Shown piece by piece: positions 35,332 through 44,550 of a stretch of 64,000 bases of DNA (positions are counted from its first letter, which is position 1; the number at the start of each line of letters is the position of its first letter). Under the pieces are notes generated by a model. The model was not told the DNA's origin. It did no database searches and saw only the letters and a program-made list of their open reading frames with translations. Position numbers and translations under genes: made by a program. This DNA is from Variovorax sp. ZS18.2.2 (lineage in GTDB: Bacteria; Pseudomonadota; Gammaproteobacteria; Burkholderiales; Burkholderiaceae_C): positions 558,001 to 622,000 of the forward strand of contig NZ_JANLNM010000003.1 in assembly GCF_024701975.1 (NCBI RefSeq), read 5' to 3'.

Positions 35332-36123
35332 TCAAACCGGCGCGTAAGTGCCCGTGCCTCCCGGCCAGGTCGTCAGCACGTCGTATCCCTCGGGCGTCAC
35401 CGCCACCATGTGCTCCCACTGGGCGGACAGGGACCTGTCCTTCGTCACGACGGTCCACCCGTCGGGCAATTGCCTGGTGTCGCGTTGGCCTGCGTTGAGC
35501 ATCGGCTCGATGGTGAAGACCATCCCCGGCTCCAGCCTGAGCCCTTCCCCGCGCCGCCCGTAGTGCAGCACCTGCAGCTCCTCGTGGTAGACCCGGCCGA
35601 TGCCGTGGCCGCAGTACTCGCGCACCACGCTGAAGCGCTCCCGCTGCGCGACCGACTGGATGGCGTGGCCCACATCGCCCAGCGTCGCTCCGGGCCTGAC
35701 CGCGCGGATTCCGGCCAGCATGGCTTCGTAGGTCGTCTCCACCAGGCGCCGGGCCAGCACGCTGGGGGCGCCGACGAAGTACATGCGGCTGGTATCGCCG
35801 AACCAGCCATCCTTGATGACCGCGACATCGATGTTGACGATGTCGCCCTTCTTCAAAATCTTGTCGGGCGAAGGGATGCCGTGGCAGACCACCTGGTTGA
35901 CCGAGGTGAGGATGGTCTTCGGATACCCCTGATAGCCCACGTTGGCCGGTATGGCGCCCTGGACATTCACGATGTGGTCGTGGCAGATCCGGTCGAGGGC
36001 CTCCGTGCTCACGCCCGGCACGACATGGGGCTCGATCATGGCGAGCACCTCTGCGGCAAGCTGGGCAGCCCGCCGCGCCATCTCGATGTCCTCGGCGGAC
36101 TTGATGACGATGTCGCGCGCCAT
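35332..36123 (-). CDS. map: Type I methionine aminopeptidase
   Basis: Encodes 263 residues that remove the initiator Met from nascent proteins. The five metal ligands of type I enzymes are in place: Asp in NIDVAVIKDGW, Asp in FGDTSRMY, His in GHGIGRVYHEE, Glu in FTIEPMLNAG and Glu in WEHMVAVTPEG. It is the second gene of a pair with a ParD-like protein (1-base TGATG overlap). No rpsB is nearby, where the housekeeping map gene usually lies, so this is probably a second copy. Confidence 0.95.
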   Translation of the reverse strand: MARDIVIKSAEDIEMARRAAQLAAEVLAMIEPHVVPGVSTEALDRICHDHIVNVQGAIPANVGYQGYPKTILTSVNQVVCHGIPSPDKILKKGDIVNIDVAVIKDGWFGDTSRMYFVGAPSVLARRLVETTYEAMLAGIRAVRPGATLGDVGHAIQSVAQRERFSVVREYCGHGIGRVYHEELQVLHYGRRGEGLRLEPGMVFTIEPMLNAGQRDTRQLPDGWTVVTKDRSLSAQWEHMVAVTPEGYDVLTTWPGGTGTYAPV

Positions 36124-36383
36124 CAGCGTTTTCCGTTCGCGGTCGCAGGTGAGCGCGGCTTGCCGGACTGGGCCGTGACGGCCGAGGCGATGTCCAGCCC
36201 GCCTGCCAGTTCAGCCTGTATCAGCAGTTGGCAGACTTCCCGGTAGTCCAGCTCCGGGTGCATCTCGGTCAGCATGCCGACGCGCATCCAGTGCTCGGCC
36301 TGCGAGTTGATGGACCGGCTGAGGGCGTTGCCGGCCACGCGCAGGTTCTCGTGCATCAGGTCTGAAATTTTTACGATGCCCAT
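36123..36383 (-). CDS. ParD-like antitoxin-type protein
   Basis: Encodes 86 residues of the ParD-like family (DUF3423 type): MGIVKISDLMHENLRVAGNA, then SRSINSQAEHWMRVGMLTE and a helical C-terminus. The N-terminal part resembles the ribbon-helix-helix DNA-binding domain of type II antitoxins. Instead of a ParE toxin, the next gene is methionine aminopeptidase, whose ATG overlaps this stop codon. An exact inverted repeat 30 bases upstream suggests autoregulation. Confidence 0.85.
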   Translation of the reverse strand: MGIVKISDLMHENLRVAGNALSRSINSQAEHWMRVGMLTEMHPELDYREVCQLLIQAELAGGLDIASAVTAQSGKPRSPATANGKR

Positions 36384-36413
36384 CGGTCGTCTCTATATGA
36401 AGTATGCGCAAAG

Positions 36414-36432
36414 TATATACGTTTCGTATATA
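36414..36432. promoter_or_regulatory. Inverted repeat, candidate operator of the ParD-like/map pair
   Basis: TATATACG (36414-36421), spacer TTT, CGTATATA (36425-36432): a perfect 8-base inverted repeat 31 bases upstream of the ParD-like start. Its AT-rich arms also resemble promoter sequence, so binding of a ribbon-helix-helix dimer would shut off transcription. Confidence 0.65.
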
Positions 36433-36581
36433 AAAATCGATCCGACGGCAGAGCCCCGGTGTACGCCCTGCGGCGCGCGCCGACGCGTCCGCAGCATCCC
36501 GAGGAAGACGCTCTCGCGGCATCGGACGACACGCGCCAGGCACCGCCGCGGGCACCTTCGGCGCAAGGAGCAACGTCATTC

Positions 36582-37001
36582 ATGGATCGCCTTTTCGCCT
36601 TGTTTGCCAACAAGACCGCGCATGTCGCGGGAAGCCCGCTCACCTTCCTGGTGTGCGTGGCCGTGGTCGTTGCATGGGCGGTTGCCGGGCCGTTCTTCGG
36701 CTTCTCGGAAACCTGGCAACTGGTCATCAACACCGGCACCACCATCGTGACCTTCCTCATGGTGTTCCTGATCCAGAACACGCAGAACCGCGACGGCGTG
36801 GCGCTGCAGACCAAGCTCGACGAGCTGATCCGCTCGTCCAACGCCCAGAACGAGTTCATGGGCATCGAGAAGCTCACCGACCATGAGTTGATTGCGCTGC
36901 ACGAGAAATGCGAAGCGACGGCCAGGAAGAGCCAGGCCACGCTGGAGCGCACCCGTGCCGAACGCCGCCGGCGCGGTCACGACACGAAAGCCGCGACCTG
37001 A
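36582..37001 (+). CDS. Low-affinity iron permease-family small membrane protein
   Basis: Encodes 139 residues. Two membrane helices (about residues 18-38 and 47-65) are followed by the family hallmark FGFSETWQLVINTGTTIVTF and FLIQNTQNRDGVALQTKLDELI. The name comes from yeast Fet4-related domains; bacterial members are tiny and have no shown iron transport. The start at ATG 36582 is supported by AAGGAG 11 bases upstream and by the usual family length. The frame also stays open to a GTG at 36459, which would add 41 Pro/Arg-rich residues. Confidence 0.85.
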   Translation: MDRLFALFANKTAHVAGSPLTFLVCVAVVVAWAVAGPFFGFSETWQLVINTGTTIVTFLMVFLIQNTQNRDGVALQTKLDELIRSSNAQNEFMGIEKLTDHELIALHEKCEATARKSQATLERTRAERRRRGHDTKAAT

Positions 37002-37007
37002 TCCGGG

Positions 37008-37985
37008 CTACGACACAGGGGTGGCGAAGGCGCTGGGCCTCTGGGTCCCCGCCCGAAATTCACCCGGCGTCATCCCCTTGATCCGGCGAAAGTGCCGGTT
37101 GAAGTTCGAGATGTTGTTGAAGCCCACCTCATAGCAGATGCTGCTCACCTGCTGGCGAGTCGACGCCAGCAGGCGGCAAGCCGTCGCCACGCGCAGACCG
37201 ATCACGAAGTCGGTGAAGGTCTGGCCGGTGGCGCGGCGGAAGCTGCGCGAGAAGGCGTTCTCGCGCATGCCCACGATCGCACCGACCTCGGCGAGCGACA
37301 ACTCCTCGGCGTAGTTGTCGCGGATGTGGTCGAGCGCTCTGTAGATGCGCGTCGCGCCGCCGGGCTCGCCCAGCGAATCGTCGGTGTACGCGGCATCGGC
37401 CAGCAGCCGGTACTCGGACCATTGCGAGAGTTCGTTGAGCAGCACCGTGAATTCCGCGAAGCGCGCGAGGCCCTGCAGCCTCTCGATGCGCCGCAGCCGC
37501 GAGACGATGCCTTCGTTGAGTCCCACGAACTGCACACCTTGCCGCGCGCGTGCCAGGAGCGGCGCGGCATCGCGCAGTTCGGGAAACAGTTCCATGCCGC
37601 GGCGCAGCGGCTCGTCGCCGAAGCGCAGTACCAGGCCGCCGGCATTGCCCGTGCCATGCAGCGGGTGATGCTCAAACGCGAGGCTGTGCGGCAGCCGCGG
37701 GCCCAGCAGCACCACGGTGCCGGGCGCGAACCGGTGGGTTTGCTCGTCGGTGCCCCTGCCCACGCGCAGGCGCGCGGGCGCGGCGCCGATCAGGTGCAGC
37801 TCGTGCTCGTGCAGGCAGCTTGCTTCGTTGCCGCGCGCCGAGGCCGCGGGGGAGGTCTCGCAGTGGATGGTGACCCGGATCTCGACCAGCGCGGGAACGG
37901 TGAGATCGGGAGCCGCGCCACGCAACGCGGCGCCCGCGTGCAGGCGGGAAGCGGAAGCCGGCGGGATCGTGTTCAGCAAGACCAA
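37008..37985 (-). CDS. AraC-family transcriptional regulator
   Basis: Encodes 325 residues: an N-terminal cupin-like sensing domain (HEHELHLIGAAPARLRVGRG, then FAPGTVVLLGPRLPHSLAFE) and a C-terminal pair of helix-turn-helix motifs (LSLAEVGAIVGMRENAFSRSFRRATGQTF; VSSICYEVGFNNISNFNRHFRRIKGMTPGEFR in pieces). It lies 32 bases after the gluconokinase gene on the same strand and may be co-transcribed, but sugar regulation is only inferred. It converges with the iron permease-like gene. Confidence 0.93.
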   Translation of the reverse strand: MVLLNTIPPASASRLHAGAALRGAAPDLTVPALVEIRVTIHCETSPAASARGNEASCLHEHELHLIGAAPARLRVGRGTDEQTHRFAPGTVVLLGPRLPHSLAFEHHPLHGTGNAGGLVLRFGDEPLRRGMELFPELRDAAPLLARARQGVQFVGLNEGIVSRLRRIERLQGLARFAEFTVLLNELSQWSEYRLLADAAYTDDSLGEPGGATRIYRALDHIRDNYAEELSLAEVGAIVGMRENAFSRSFRRATGQTFTDFVIGLRVATACRLLASTRQQVSSICYEVGFNNISNFNRHFRRIKGMTPGEFRAGTQRPSAFATPVS

Positions 37986-38017
37986 ATCTCCAACAGGCGG
38001 CGGCTAGTCGATTGGCG

Positions 38018-39577
38018 TCAGCTCTGGCGAGCCGGCGGTGGCATGGCCGTCTGCTGCTGAAACGCGGCCAGCAGCCGGTATTCCTCGCCGAGCTTGCGCG
38101 GCAGCGACAGGTACACCGGCAGCAGTTGCCGGTAGAGCGCGGCGTTCTTGGCGTTGGGCGTGTGGCGGTGCGTGGCGCCGACCATACCCGCGACCACGTC
38201 GAGCGAATCGACATGGCCCAGCGCATAGAGCCCGAGCACCGCGGCGCCCAGGCACGAACTCTCGAAGCTCTCGGGCACCACCACCTCGCGGTCGAACACG
38301 TCGGCCATCATCTGGCGCCACATGCCCGAGCGCGCGAAGCCGCCGGTGGCCTTGATGTGCGCGCTGCGGCCAGCAATCGATTCGACCGCCGGCAGGATGC
38401 TGTAGAGGTTGAAGATCACGCCCTCGAGCACCGCGCGGATCATGTGCTCCTTGCGGTGGTGAATGCCCAGCCCGAAGAAGGAGCCGCGCAGGTCGGCGTT
38501 CCAGTAGGGCGCGCGCTCGCCGGTGAGGAAGGGGTGGAACACCAGCCCTTCGGAGCCGGCCGACACGCGTTCGGCGATGCGCGTGAGCACCTCGTAGGTG
38601 TCGATGCCCAGGCGCTTGGCGGTCTCGGCCTCGGCCGAGGCGAACTCGTCGCGCACCCAGCGCAGGATGATGCCGCCGTTGTTCACCGGCCCGCCCACCA
38701 CCCAGCGCCGCTCGGCGAGCGCATAGCAGAAGGTGCGGCCCTCGGGGTCGGTCATCGGGTGGTCGACCACGGTGCGCATCGCGCCGCTGGTGCCGATGGT
38801 CACGGCCACCTCGCCGGGCGACACCGCGTTCACGCCGAGGTTGGAGAGCACGCCGTCGTTGGCACCGATGACGAAGGGCGTCTCGGTTGCCAGGCCCAGT
38901 TGCGCCGCGACATCGGCCGCGAGGCCTTCGATGTGCCAGGTGGTCGGTACCGGCCGCGGCAACTGGTCGGCGCGCACGCCGGCGAGCGCGAGCGCGCCTT
39001 CGTCCCAATCGAGCCGTTCGATGTTGAAGAGCCCCGTGGCCGAGGCGATCGAATGGTCGACCTGCCACTGCCCGAAGAGCCGGAAGAACACGTACTCCTT
39101 GATGCCGACGAAGCGCGCCGCGCTGGCGAAGAGTTCGGCCCGCTCGTGGCGCAGCCACACCAGCTTGACCAGCGGCGACATCGGATGGATCGGCGTGCCG
39201 GTGCGGCGGTAGATCGCATCGCCATCCCATTCGTCGCGAACGCGCACGGCCCAGGCCGAAGCGCGGTGGTCGGCCCAGGTGATGCTGTGCGTGAGCGGCG
39301 TGCCCGCTGCATCGACGAGGATCAGGCTGTGCATCGCCGCGCTGAAGGACACGGCGAGCACATCGCCCGGCGCGGCCTTGCAGGCCTTCACGCAGCCCGC
39401 GATGGTCTTCAGCACGGCCTCGAAGATCTGCTGCGGGTCTTGCTCGGCGGCCGCGGCCTCGGGCTGCAGCAGCGGGTACTCCACAGTCTCGTGCGCCAGC
39501 ACGCGGCCGGCCGGCGTGAACGCCACCGCCTTGGTGCTGGTGGTTCCGATGTCGACCCCGATGACGATGCGGCCCAT
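38018..39577 (-). CDS. FGGY-family gluconokinase
   Basis: Encodes 519 residues of the FGGY carbohydrate kinase family. The N-terminal domain starts IVIGVDIGTTSTKAVAFTPAG; the C-terminal signature is GFARSGMWRQMMADVFDREVVVPE with the ATP-site TIGTSGAMR. Location directly after the gluconate permease gntP (43-base gap), under a LacI-type repressor, makes gluconate the best substrate guess, giving 6-phosphogluconate for the Entner-Doudoroff pathway; xylulose and related sugars are alternatives for FGGY enzymes. Confidence 0.88.
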   Translation of the reverse strand: MGRIVIGVDIGTTSTKAVAFTPAGRVLAHETVEYPLLQPEAAAAEQDPQQIFEAVLKTIAGCVKACKAAPGDVLAVSFSAAMHSLILVDAAGTPLTHSITWADHRASAWAVRVRDEWDGDAIYRRTGTPIHPMSPLVKLVWLRHERAELFASAARFVGIKEYVFFRLFGQWQVDHSIASATGLFNIERLDWDEGALALAGVRADQLPRPVPTTWHIEGLAADVAAQLGLATETPFVIGANDGVLSNLGVNAVSPGEVAVTIGTSGAMRTVVDHPMTDPEGRTFCYALAERRWVVGGPVNNGGIILRWVRDEFASAEAETAKRLGIDTYEVLTRIAERVSAGSEGLVFHPFLTGERAPYWNADLRGSFFGLGIHHRKEHMIRAVLEGVIFNLYSILPAVESIAGRSAHIKATGGFARSGMWRQMMADVFDREVVVPESFESSCLGAAVLGLYALGHVDSLDVVAGMVGATHRHTPNAKNAALYRQLLPVYLSLPRKLGEEYRLLAAFQQQTAMPPPARQS

Positions 39578-39620
39578 GGCTTGTCTCCTTGCCTAAGTGA
39601 TCAGGTTCAGGTGATCGCGT

Positions 39621-40973
39621 TCAGACCACCAGGCTCAGCAGCATGATGAACCCGAGGGCCACGACCGAGATCAGCGTTTCCATCACCGTCCAGGTCTTGA
39701 AGGTCTCGGCCACCGTCATGTTGAAGTACTGCTTGACCAGCCAGAAGCCCGCGTCGTTGACATGGGACAGGATCAACGAACCCGCGCCCGTGGCCAGCAC
39801 CAGCAGCTCGAGGTTCACGCCCGGCACCATGGTGGCGAGCGGCGCGACGATGCCCGCACCGGTGATCGTGGCGACCGTGGCCGAGCCCGTGGCGATGCGG
39901 ATCAACCCCGCCACCAGCCAGGCCAGGAGGATCGGCGAGACCTGCGCATTCAGCGCCATGTGTCCGATCGCGTTGCCCACGCCGCTGGTCACCAGCATCT
40001 GCTTGAAACCGCCGCCCGCACCGATGATCAGCACGATGGCCGCGGTGGGCGCAAGACTGTCGTCCACGAACTTCATGATCTGCTTGCTGGTGAAGCCGCG
40101 CGCAAAACCGAAGGTGTAGAGCGACAGCAGCAGTGCCGCCAGCAGCGCGGTGATCGGGTGGCCGATGAAGTCCAGCCACAGGCGCACGATGTTCTTCTCG
40201 TCGAGCGCCACGTCGGCAAAGGTCTTCAGCAGCATCAGCGCCACCGGCAGCAGGATCGTGACCAGCGTGATGCCGAAGCCCGGCAGCTCGCGCGCCTCGG
40301 GTTCGCGCGCCAGTTGCTCCATGAGTTCGGGCGAGGCCTCGCCCGGCACGTACTTGGAGATGTACTTGCCGAAGATCGGGCCCGCGATCATCGCGGTGGG
40401 CAGGCCGACGAGGAGGCCGTAGAAGATGGTCTTGCCGATGTCGGCGCCGAACACGCCGATGGCCAAGAGCGGCCCCGGGTGCGGCGGCACCAGGCCGTGC
40501 ACCACCGAGAGACCCGCCAAGAGCGGAATGCCGATGCGGATCAGCGACACGCCGGTGCGCCGCGCCACGATGAACACCAGCGGAATGAGCAGCACGAAGC
40601 CGATTTCGAAGAAGAGCGGAATGCCCACCAGGAAGGCCGCGAACATCATGGCCCAGTGCACGCGCTCCTTGCCGAAGGCGTCGATCAGCGTGCGCGCGAT
40701 GCGGTCGGCGCCACCGGACTCCGCCATCATCTTGCCGAGCATGGTGCCCAAGCCCAGCACGATGCCCACGAAGCCGAGCACGCCGCCGAAGCCGTCCTGG
40801 AAGGACTTCATCACCAGGTCCACCGGCATGCCGGAGGTCAGGCCCAGGAAGCCCGCGGCCAGCGTCAGCGCGATGAAGGGGTGCACGCGCCAGCGCGTGA
40901 TCAGAAGGATCAGCCCGAGGATCGCCACCAGGGCGTCGACGAGCAGGAAAACCTCTTTGCTCATTCCGAACAT
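39621..40973 (-). CDS. gntP: GntP-family gluconate:H+ symporter
   Basis: Encodes 450 residues with about twelve membrane segments and GntP-family patches such as FFEIGFVLLIPLVFIVARR, GLVPPHPGPLLAIG and GSATVATITGAGI. It imports gluconate or related sugar acids with protons. AGGAG nine bases upstream of the ATG at 40973 supports the start (an upstream in-frame ATG at 41042 lies inside the operator region). First gene of the gntP-kinase operon, divergent from the LacI gene; one operator lies 48 bases upstream. Confidence 0.94.
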   Translation of the reverse strand: MFGMSKEVFLLVDALVAILGLILLITRWRVHPFIALTLAAGFLGLTSGMPVDLVMKSFQDGFGGVLGFVGIVLGLGTMLGKMMAESGGADRIARTLIDAFGKERVHWAMMFAAFLVGIPLFFEIGFVLLIPLVFIVARRTGVSLIRIGIPLLAGLSVVHGLVPPHPGPLLAIGVFGADIGKTIFYGLLVGLPTAMIAGPIFGKYISKYVPGEASPELMEQLAREPEARELPGFGITLVTILLPVALMLLKTFADVALDEKNIVRLWLDFIGHPITALLAALLLSLYTFGFARGFTSKQIMKFVDDSLAPTAAIVLIIGAGGGFKQMLVTSGVGNAIGHMALNAQVSPILLAWLVAGLIRIATGSATVATITGAGIVAPLATMVPGVNLELLVLATGAGSLILSHVNDAGFWLVKQYFNMTVAETFKTWTVMETLISVVALGFIMLLSLVV

Positions 40974-41020
40974 GTGTTGTCTCCTGAATATCCGGCCGCT
41001 GCAAAGGTGGGCCGATGAAT

Positions 41021-41036
41021 GGGATAGCGCTATCCC
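41021..41036. promoter_or_regulatory. LacI-family operator O1 (gntP proximal)
   Basis: GGGATAGCGCTATCCC is a perfect 16-base palindrome with the central CG step typical of LacI/GalR operators. It lies 48 bases before the gntP ATG, where it would overlap the promoter. Confidence 0.8.
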
Positions 41037-41094
41037 GCACAATCCAAAAAAACCAGCACTGGCGTTTCCGGGTTTCTCCGGTCGGCAAAGGGCT

Positions 41095-41110
41095 GGGACA
41101 GCGCTATCCT
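41095..41110. promoter_or_regulatory. LacI-family operator O2
   Basis: GGGACAGCGCTATCCT, a near-perfect copy of O1. Its centre is 74 bases from that of O1, about seven helical turns, which would allow looping between the two. Confidence 0.75.
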
Positions 41111-41126
41111 AGGACAGCGCTGTCCA
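41111..41126. promoter_or_regulatory. LacI-family operator O3 (repressor proximal)
   Basis: AGGACAGCGCTGTCCA contains the 14-base palindrome GGACAGCGCTGTCC. It abuts O2 directly and lies 36 bases before the LacI ATG, suggesting autoregulation. Confidence 0.75.
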
Positions 41127-41161
41127 ATTCAATCTCGGTACTAACCCTAGGAAAAACGACC

Positions 41162-42193
41162 ATGGCCGACGCCCCCGAGCGCCCACGCTCCCGTTCTTCC
41201 AGCCACATTACGCTCGACGACGTGGCCCGCGTGTCAGGCGTGAGCCCGATCACGGTGTCGCGCGCCCTGCGCGGCGCGCGCAATGTGTCCCCCGACCTTC
41301 AGGCCCGCGTGCAGGCGGCCGTCGACCAGCTCGGCTACGTGCCCAACGTGGCGGCGCGCGCGCTGGCTTCGGCGCGCAGCTCGCATGTGGCGGTGCTGAT
41401 TCCGTCGCTGACCAACCAGCTTTTCGTGGAACTCCTCGAGGCGGTGCAGGACGCGCTTTCGCCGCACGGCTTCCAGTCGCTCATCGGCGTGACCCACTAC
41501 GACCCCGCGCAGGAAGAGGCGCTGCTGCGCAGCTACCTCTCGCAGCGGCCGGCGGGCGTGCTGCTGACCGGTTTCGACCGCAGCGCCGCGGCCTTGCGGA
41601 TGCTCGAGCGCAGCGATGCCCCCTGCGTGTACCTGATGGAAACCTCGGCCGCGCCGGGCATCCACAGCGTGGGGTTCTCGCAGCAGGACGCGGGCCGCGC
41701 CATCGTGCAGCACCTGCTCGCACGCGGCCGTCGGCGCATCGCCTACGCCGCCGGCCAGCTCGACCCGCGCGTGATGATGCGGCTGGAGGGCTATCGCGAG
41801 GCGCTACGCGCGGCCGGCTGCCACGACCCGGCGCTCGAGCTGCTGGTGCCGGGCCCCACCTCCATCGCGCTGGGCGGCCGGCAGTTCGAGGACCTGCTCG
41901 CGCGCCACCCCGACGTGGACGCCATCTTCTATTGCAACGACGACCTCGCCCAGGGCGCGCTGCTCGCCGCGCTGCGCACCGGCGTGCCGGTGCCGCAGCG
42001 CGTGGCGATCGCCGGCTTCAACGACCTGGGCGGCAGCGACCAGATGCTGCCGCCGCTCACTACCGTGCACACCCCGCGCCGCGAGATCGGCGAGCGCGCG
42101 GCCACCATGCTGCTGTCGCTGATGCGCGCGGAAACGGTGGCCGAGCGCACGGTCGATCTGGGCTTCGAACTGATGGTGCGGCAGAGCAGCTGA
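41162..42193 (+). CDS. LacI-family repressor of the gluconate operon
   Basis: Encodes 343 residues: a LacI helix-turn-helix (ITLDDVARVSGVSPITVSRALRG), the hinge helix (ARALASARSS) and a periplasmic-binding-protein-like effector domain (VAVLIPSLTNQLFVELLEAVQDAL). The overall layout fits GntR of the gluconate system. The ATG at 41162 places the DNA-binding domain correctly. Three matching operators lie between it and the divergent gntP. Gluconate or 6-phosphogluconate is the likely inducer, inferred from the neighbours. Confidence 0.93.
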   Translation: MADAPERPRSRSSSHITLDDVARVSGVSPITVSRALRGARNVSPDLQARVQAAVDQLGYVPNVAARALASARSSHVAVLIPSLTNQLFVELLEAVQDALSPHGFQSLIGVTHYDPAQEEALLRSYLSQRPAGVLLTGFDRSAAALRMLERSDAPCVYLMETSAAPGIHSVGFSQQDAGRAIVQHLLARGRRRIAYAAGQLDPRVMMRLEGYREALRAAGCHDPALELLVPGPTSIALGGRQFEDLLARHPDVDAIFYCNDDLAQGALLAALRTGVPVPQRVAIAGFNDLGGSDQMLPPLTTVHTPRREIGERAATMLLSLMRAETVAERTVDLGFELMVRQSS

Positions 42194-42251
42194 CGACGGC
42201 GGCGAGCCATGCGAGGACGCACCCGGGCGCAGATGCCGCGCCGCTCTGTCG

Positions 42252-43580
<1,329 letters not shown>

Positions 43581-43661
43581 TCAAAATGACGCACATTACG
43601 CACGGGCGCCCCCACCGGGAAGCGAATTGTTTTGACATCAGCTATCAGGAGAATTCATGCC

Positions 43662-44519
43662 GTGAGCCAGTCGCTGGACATCGACCTCTTGCGCAGCTTC
43701 GTCGCCATCGCCGAGACGGGCGTGCTGGGCCAGGCGGCCCTGCGCGTGGGGCGCACGCAGTCGGCGCTCAGCATGCAGATGCAGCGACTCGAAGGCATCG
43801 TCGAGCAGCCGCTGCTGCACCGCACCGGGCGGGGCGTCACGCTCACCGCCACCGGCGAGCGGCTCCTCGTGCGCGCGGGCGAACTGCTGCGCAAACACGA
43901 CGAAGCACTGGCCGAGCTGCGCGGCGAGCAACTCTCCGGCGTGCTGCGCTTCAGCTGCCCCGACGACTATGCGGTCGTCTTCCTGCCGTATTTGCTGCAG
44001 AGCTTCGCGAGCCTGCATCCGCGCGTGCAACTGGAAGTGATGTGTGCGCCGACGCCGCGGCTGCACGAACTGCTCGCTCGGCACGCGGTCGACCTCGCGC
44101 TGGTGTCGGTGCCCGGTGATGCGACCGGCGACGACGTGATCCGCCACGAGCCGCTGGTGTGGGTGGCGCACCGCGACGGCGTCGCCGCATCGCTGGACCC
44201 GCTGCCGTTGGCGCTGGGCGCGCCGGATGCGCTGGACCACCGGTTGCCGAGGCAGGCGCTGGAAGCCGCGGGCCGCGCCTACCGGCTCGCCTATGCCAGC
44301 AGCAGCCTCTCGGGCCTGGTCGGCATGGCGCGCTCGGGGCAGGCCGTCATCGTGCTGACGCGCACGGCCGTTCCCGACGATCTCCAGATCCTCACTGCGG
44401 AACAGGGATTCCCCGAGCTGCCGAGCGTCGGGGTCACGCTGGCGTTCGACCGCGAGGCGCCGACGGCGTTGACGGCCGCATTCGCGGCGCATGTCAGGAA
44501 GTTTCTTCCGGCGGCTTGA
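43662..44519 (+). CDS. dgdR: LysR-family regulator of dgdA
   Basis: Encodes 285 residues: a LysR helix-turn-helix (LRSFVAIAETGVLGQAALRVGRTQSALSMQMQRLE in the first 45 residues) and an effector-binding domain. It is divergent from dgdA with under 100 bases between, as in Burkholderia cepacia where DgdR represses dgdA until dialkylglycine is present. The start is GTG 43662: the nearby ATG at 43657 reads ATG-CCG-TGA and stops at once, overlapping the GTG. AGGAG lies at 43647-43651. Confidence 0.88.
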   Translation: MSQSLDIDLLRSFVAIAETGVLGQAALRVGRTQSALSMQMQRLEGIVEQPLLHRTGRGVTLTATGERLLVRAGELLRKHDEALAELRGEQLSGVLRFSCPDDYAVVFLPYLLQSFASLHPRVQLEVMCAPTPRLHELLARHAVDLALVSVPGDATGDDVIRHEPLVWVAHRDGVAASLDPLPLALGAPDALDHRLPRQALEAAGRAYRLAYASSSLSGLVGMARSGQAVIVLTRTAVPDDLQILTAEQGFPELPSVGVTLAFDREAPTALTAAFAAHVRKFLPAA

Positions 44520-44550
44520 ACTGCGCTGCCAGAGATCGGGTCTCGACGCT

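Noticed and set aside
41015..41161. N-terminal extension of the LacI repressor
   Set aside because: It would run through the three operators; the family start is at 41162.
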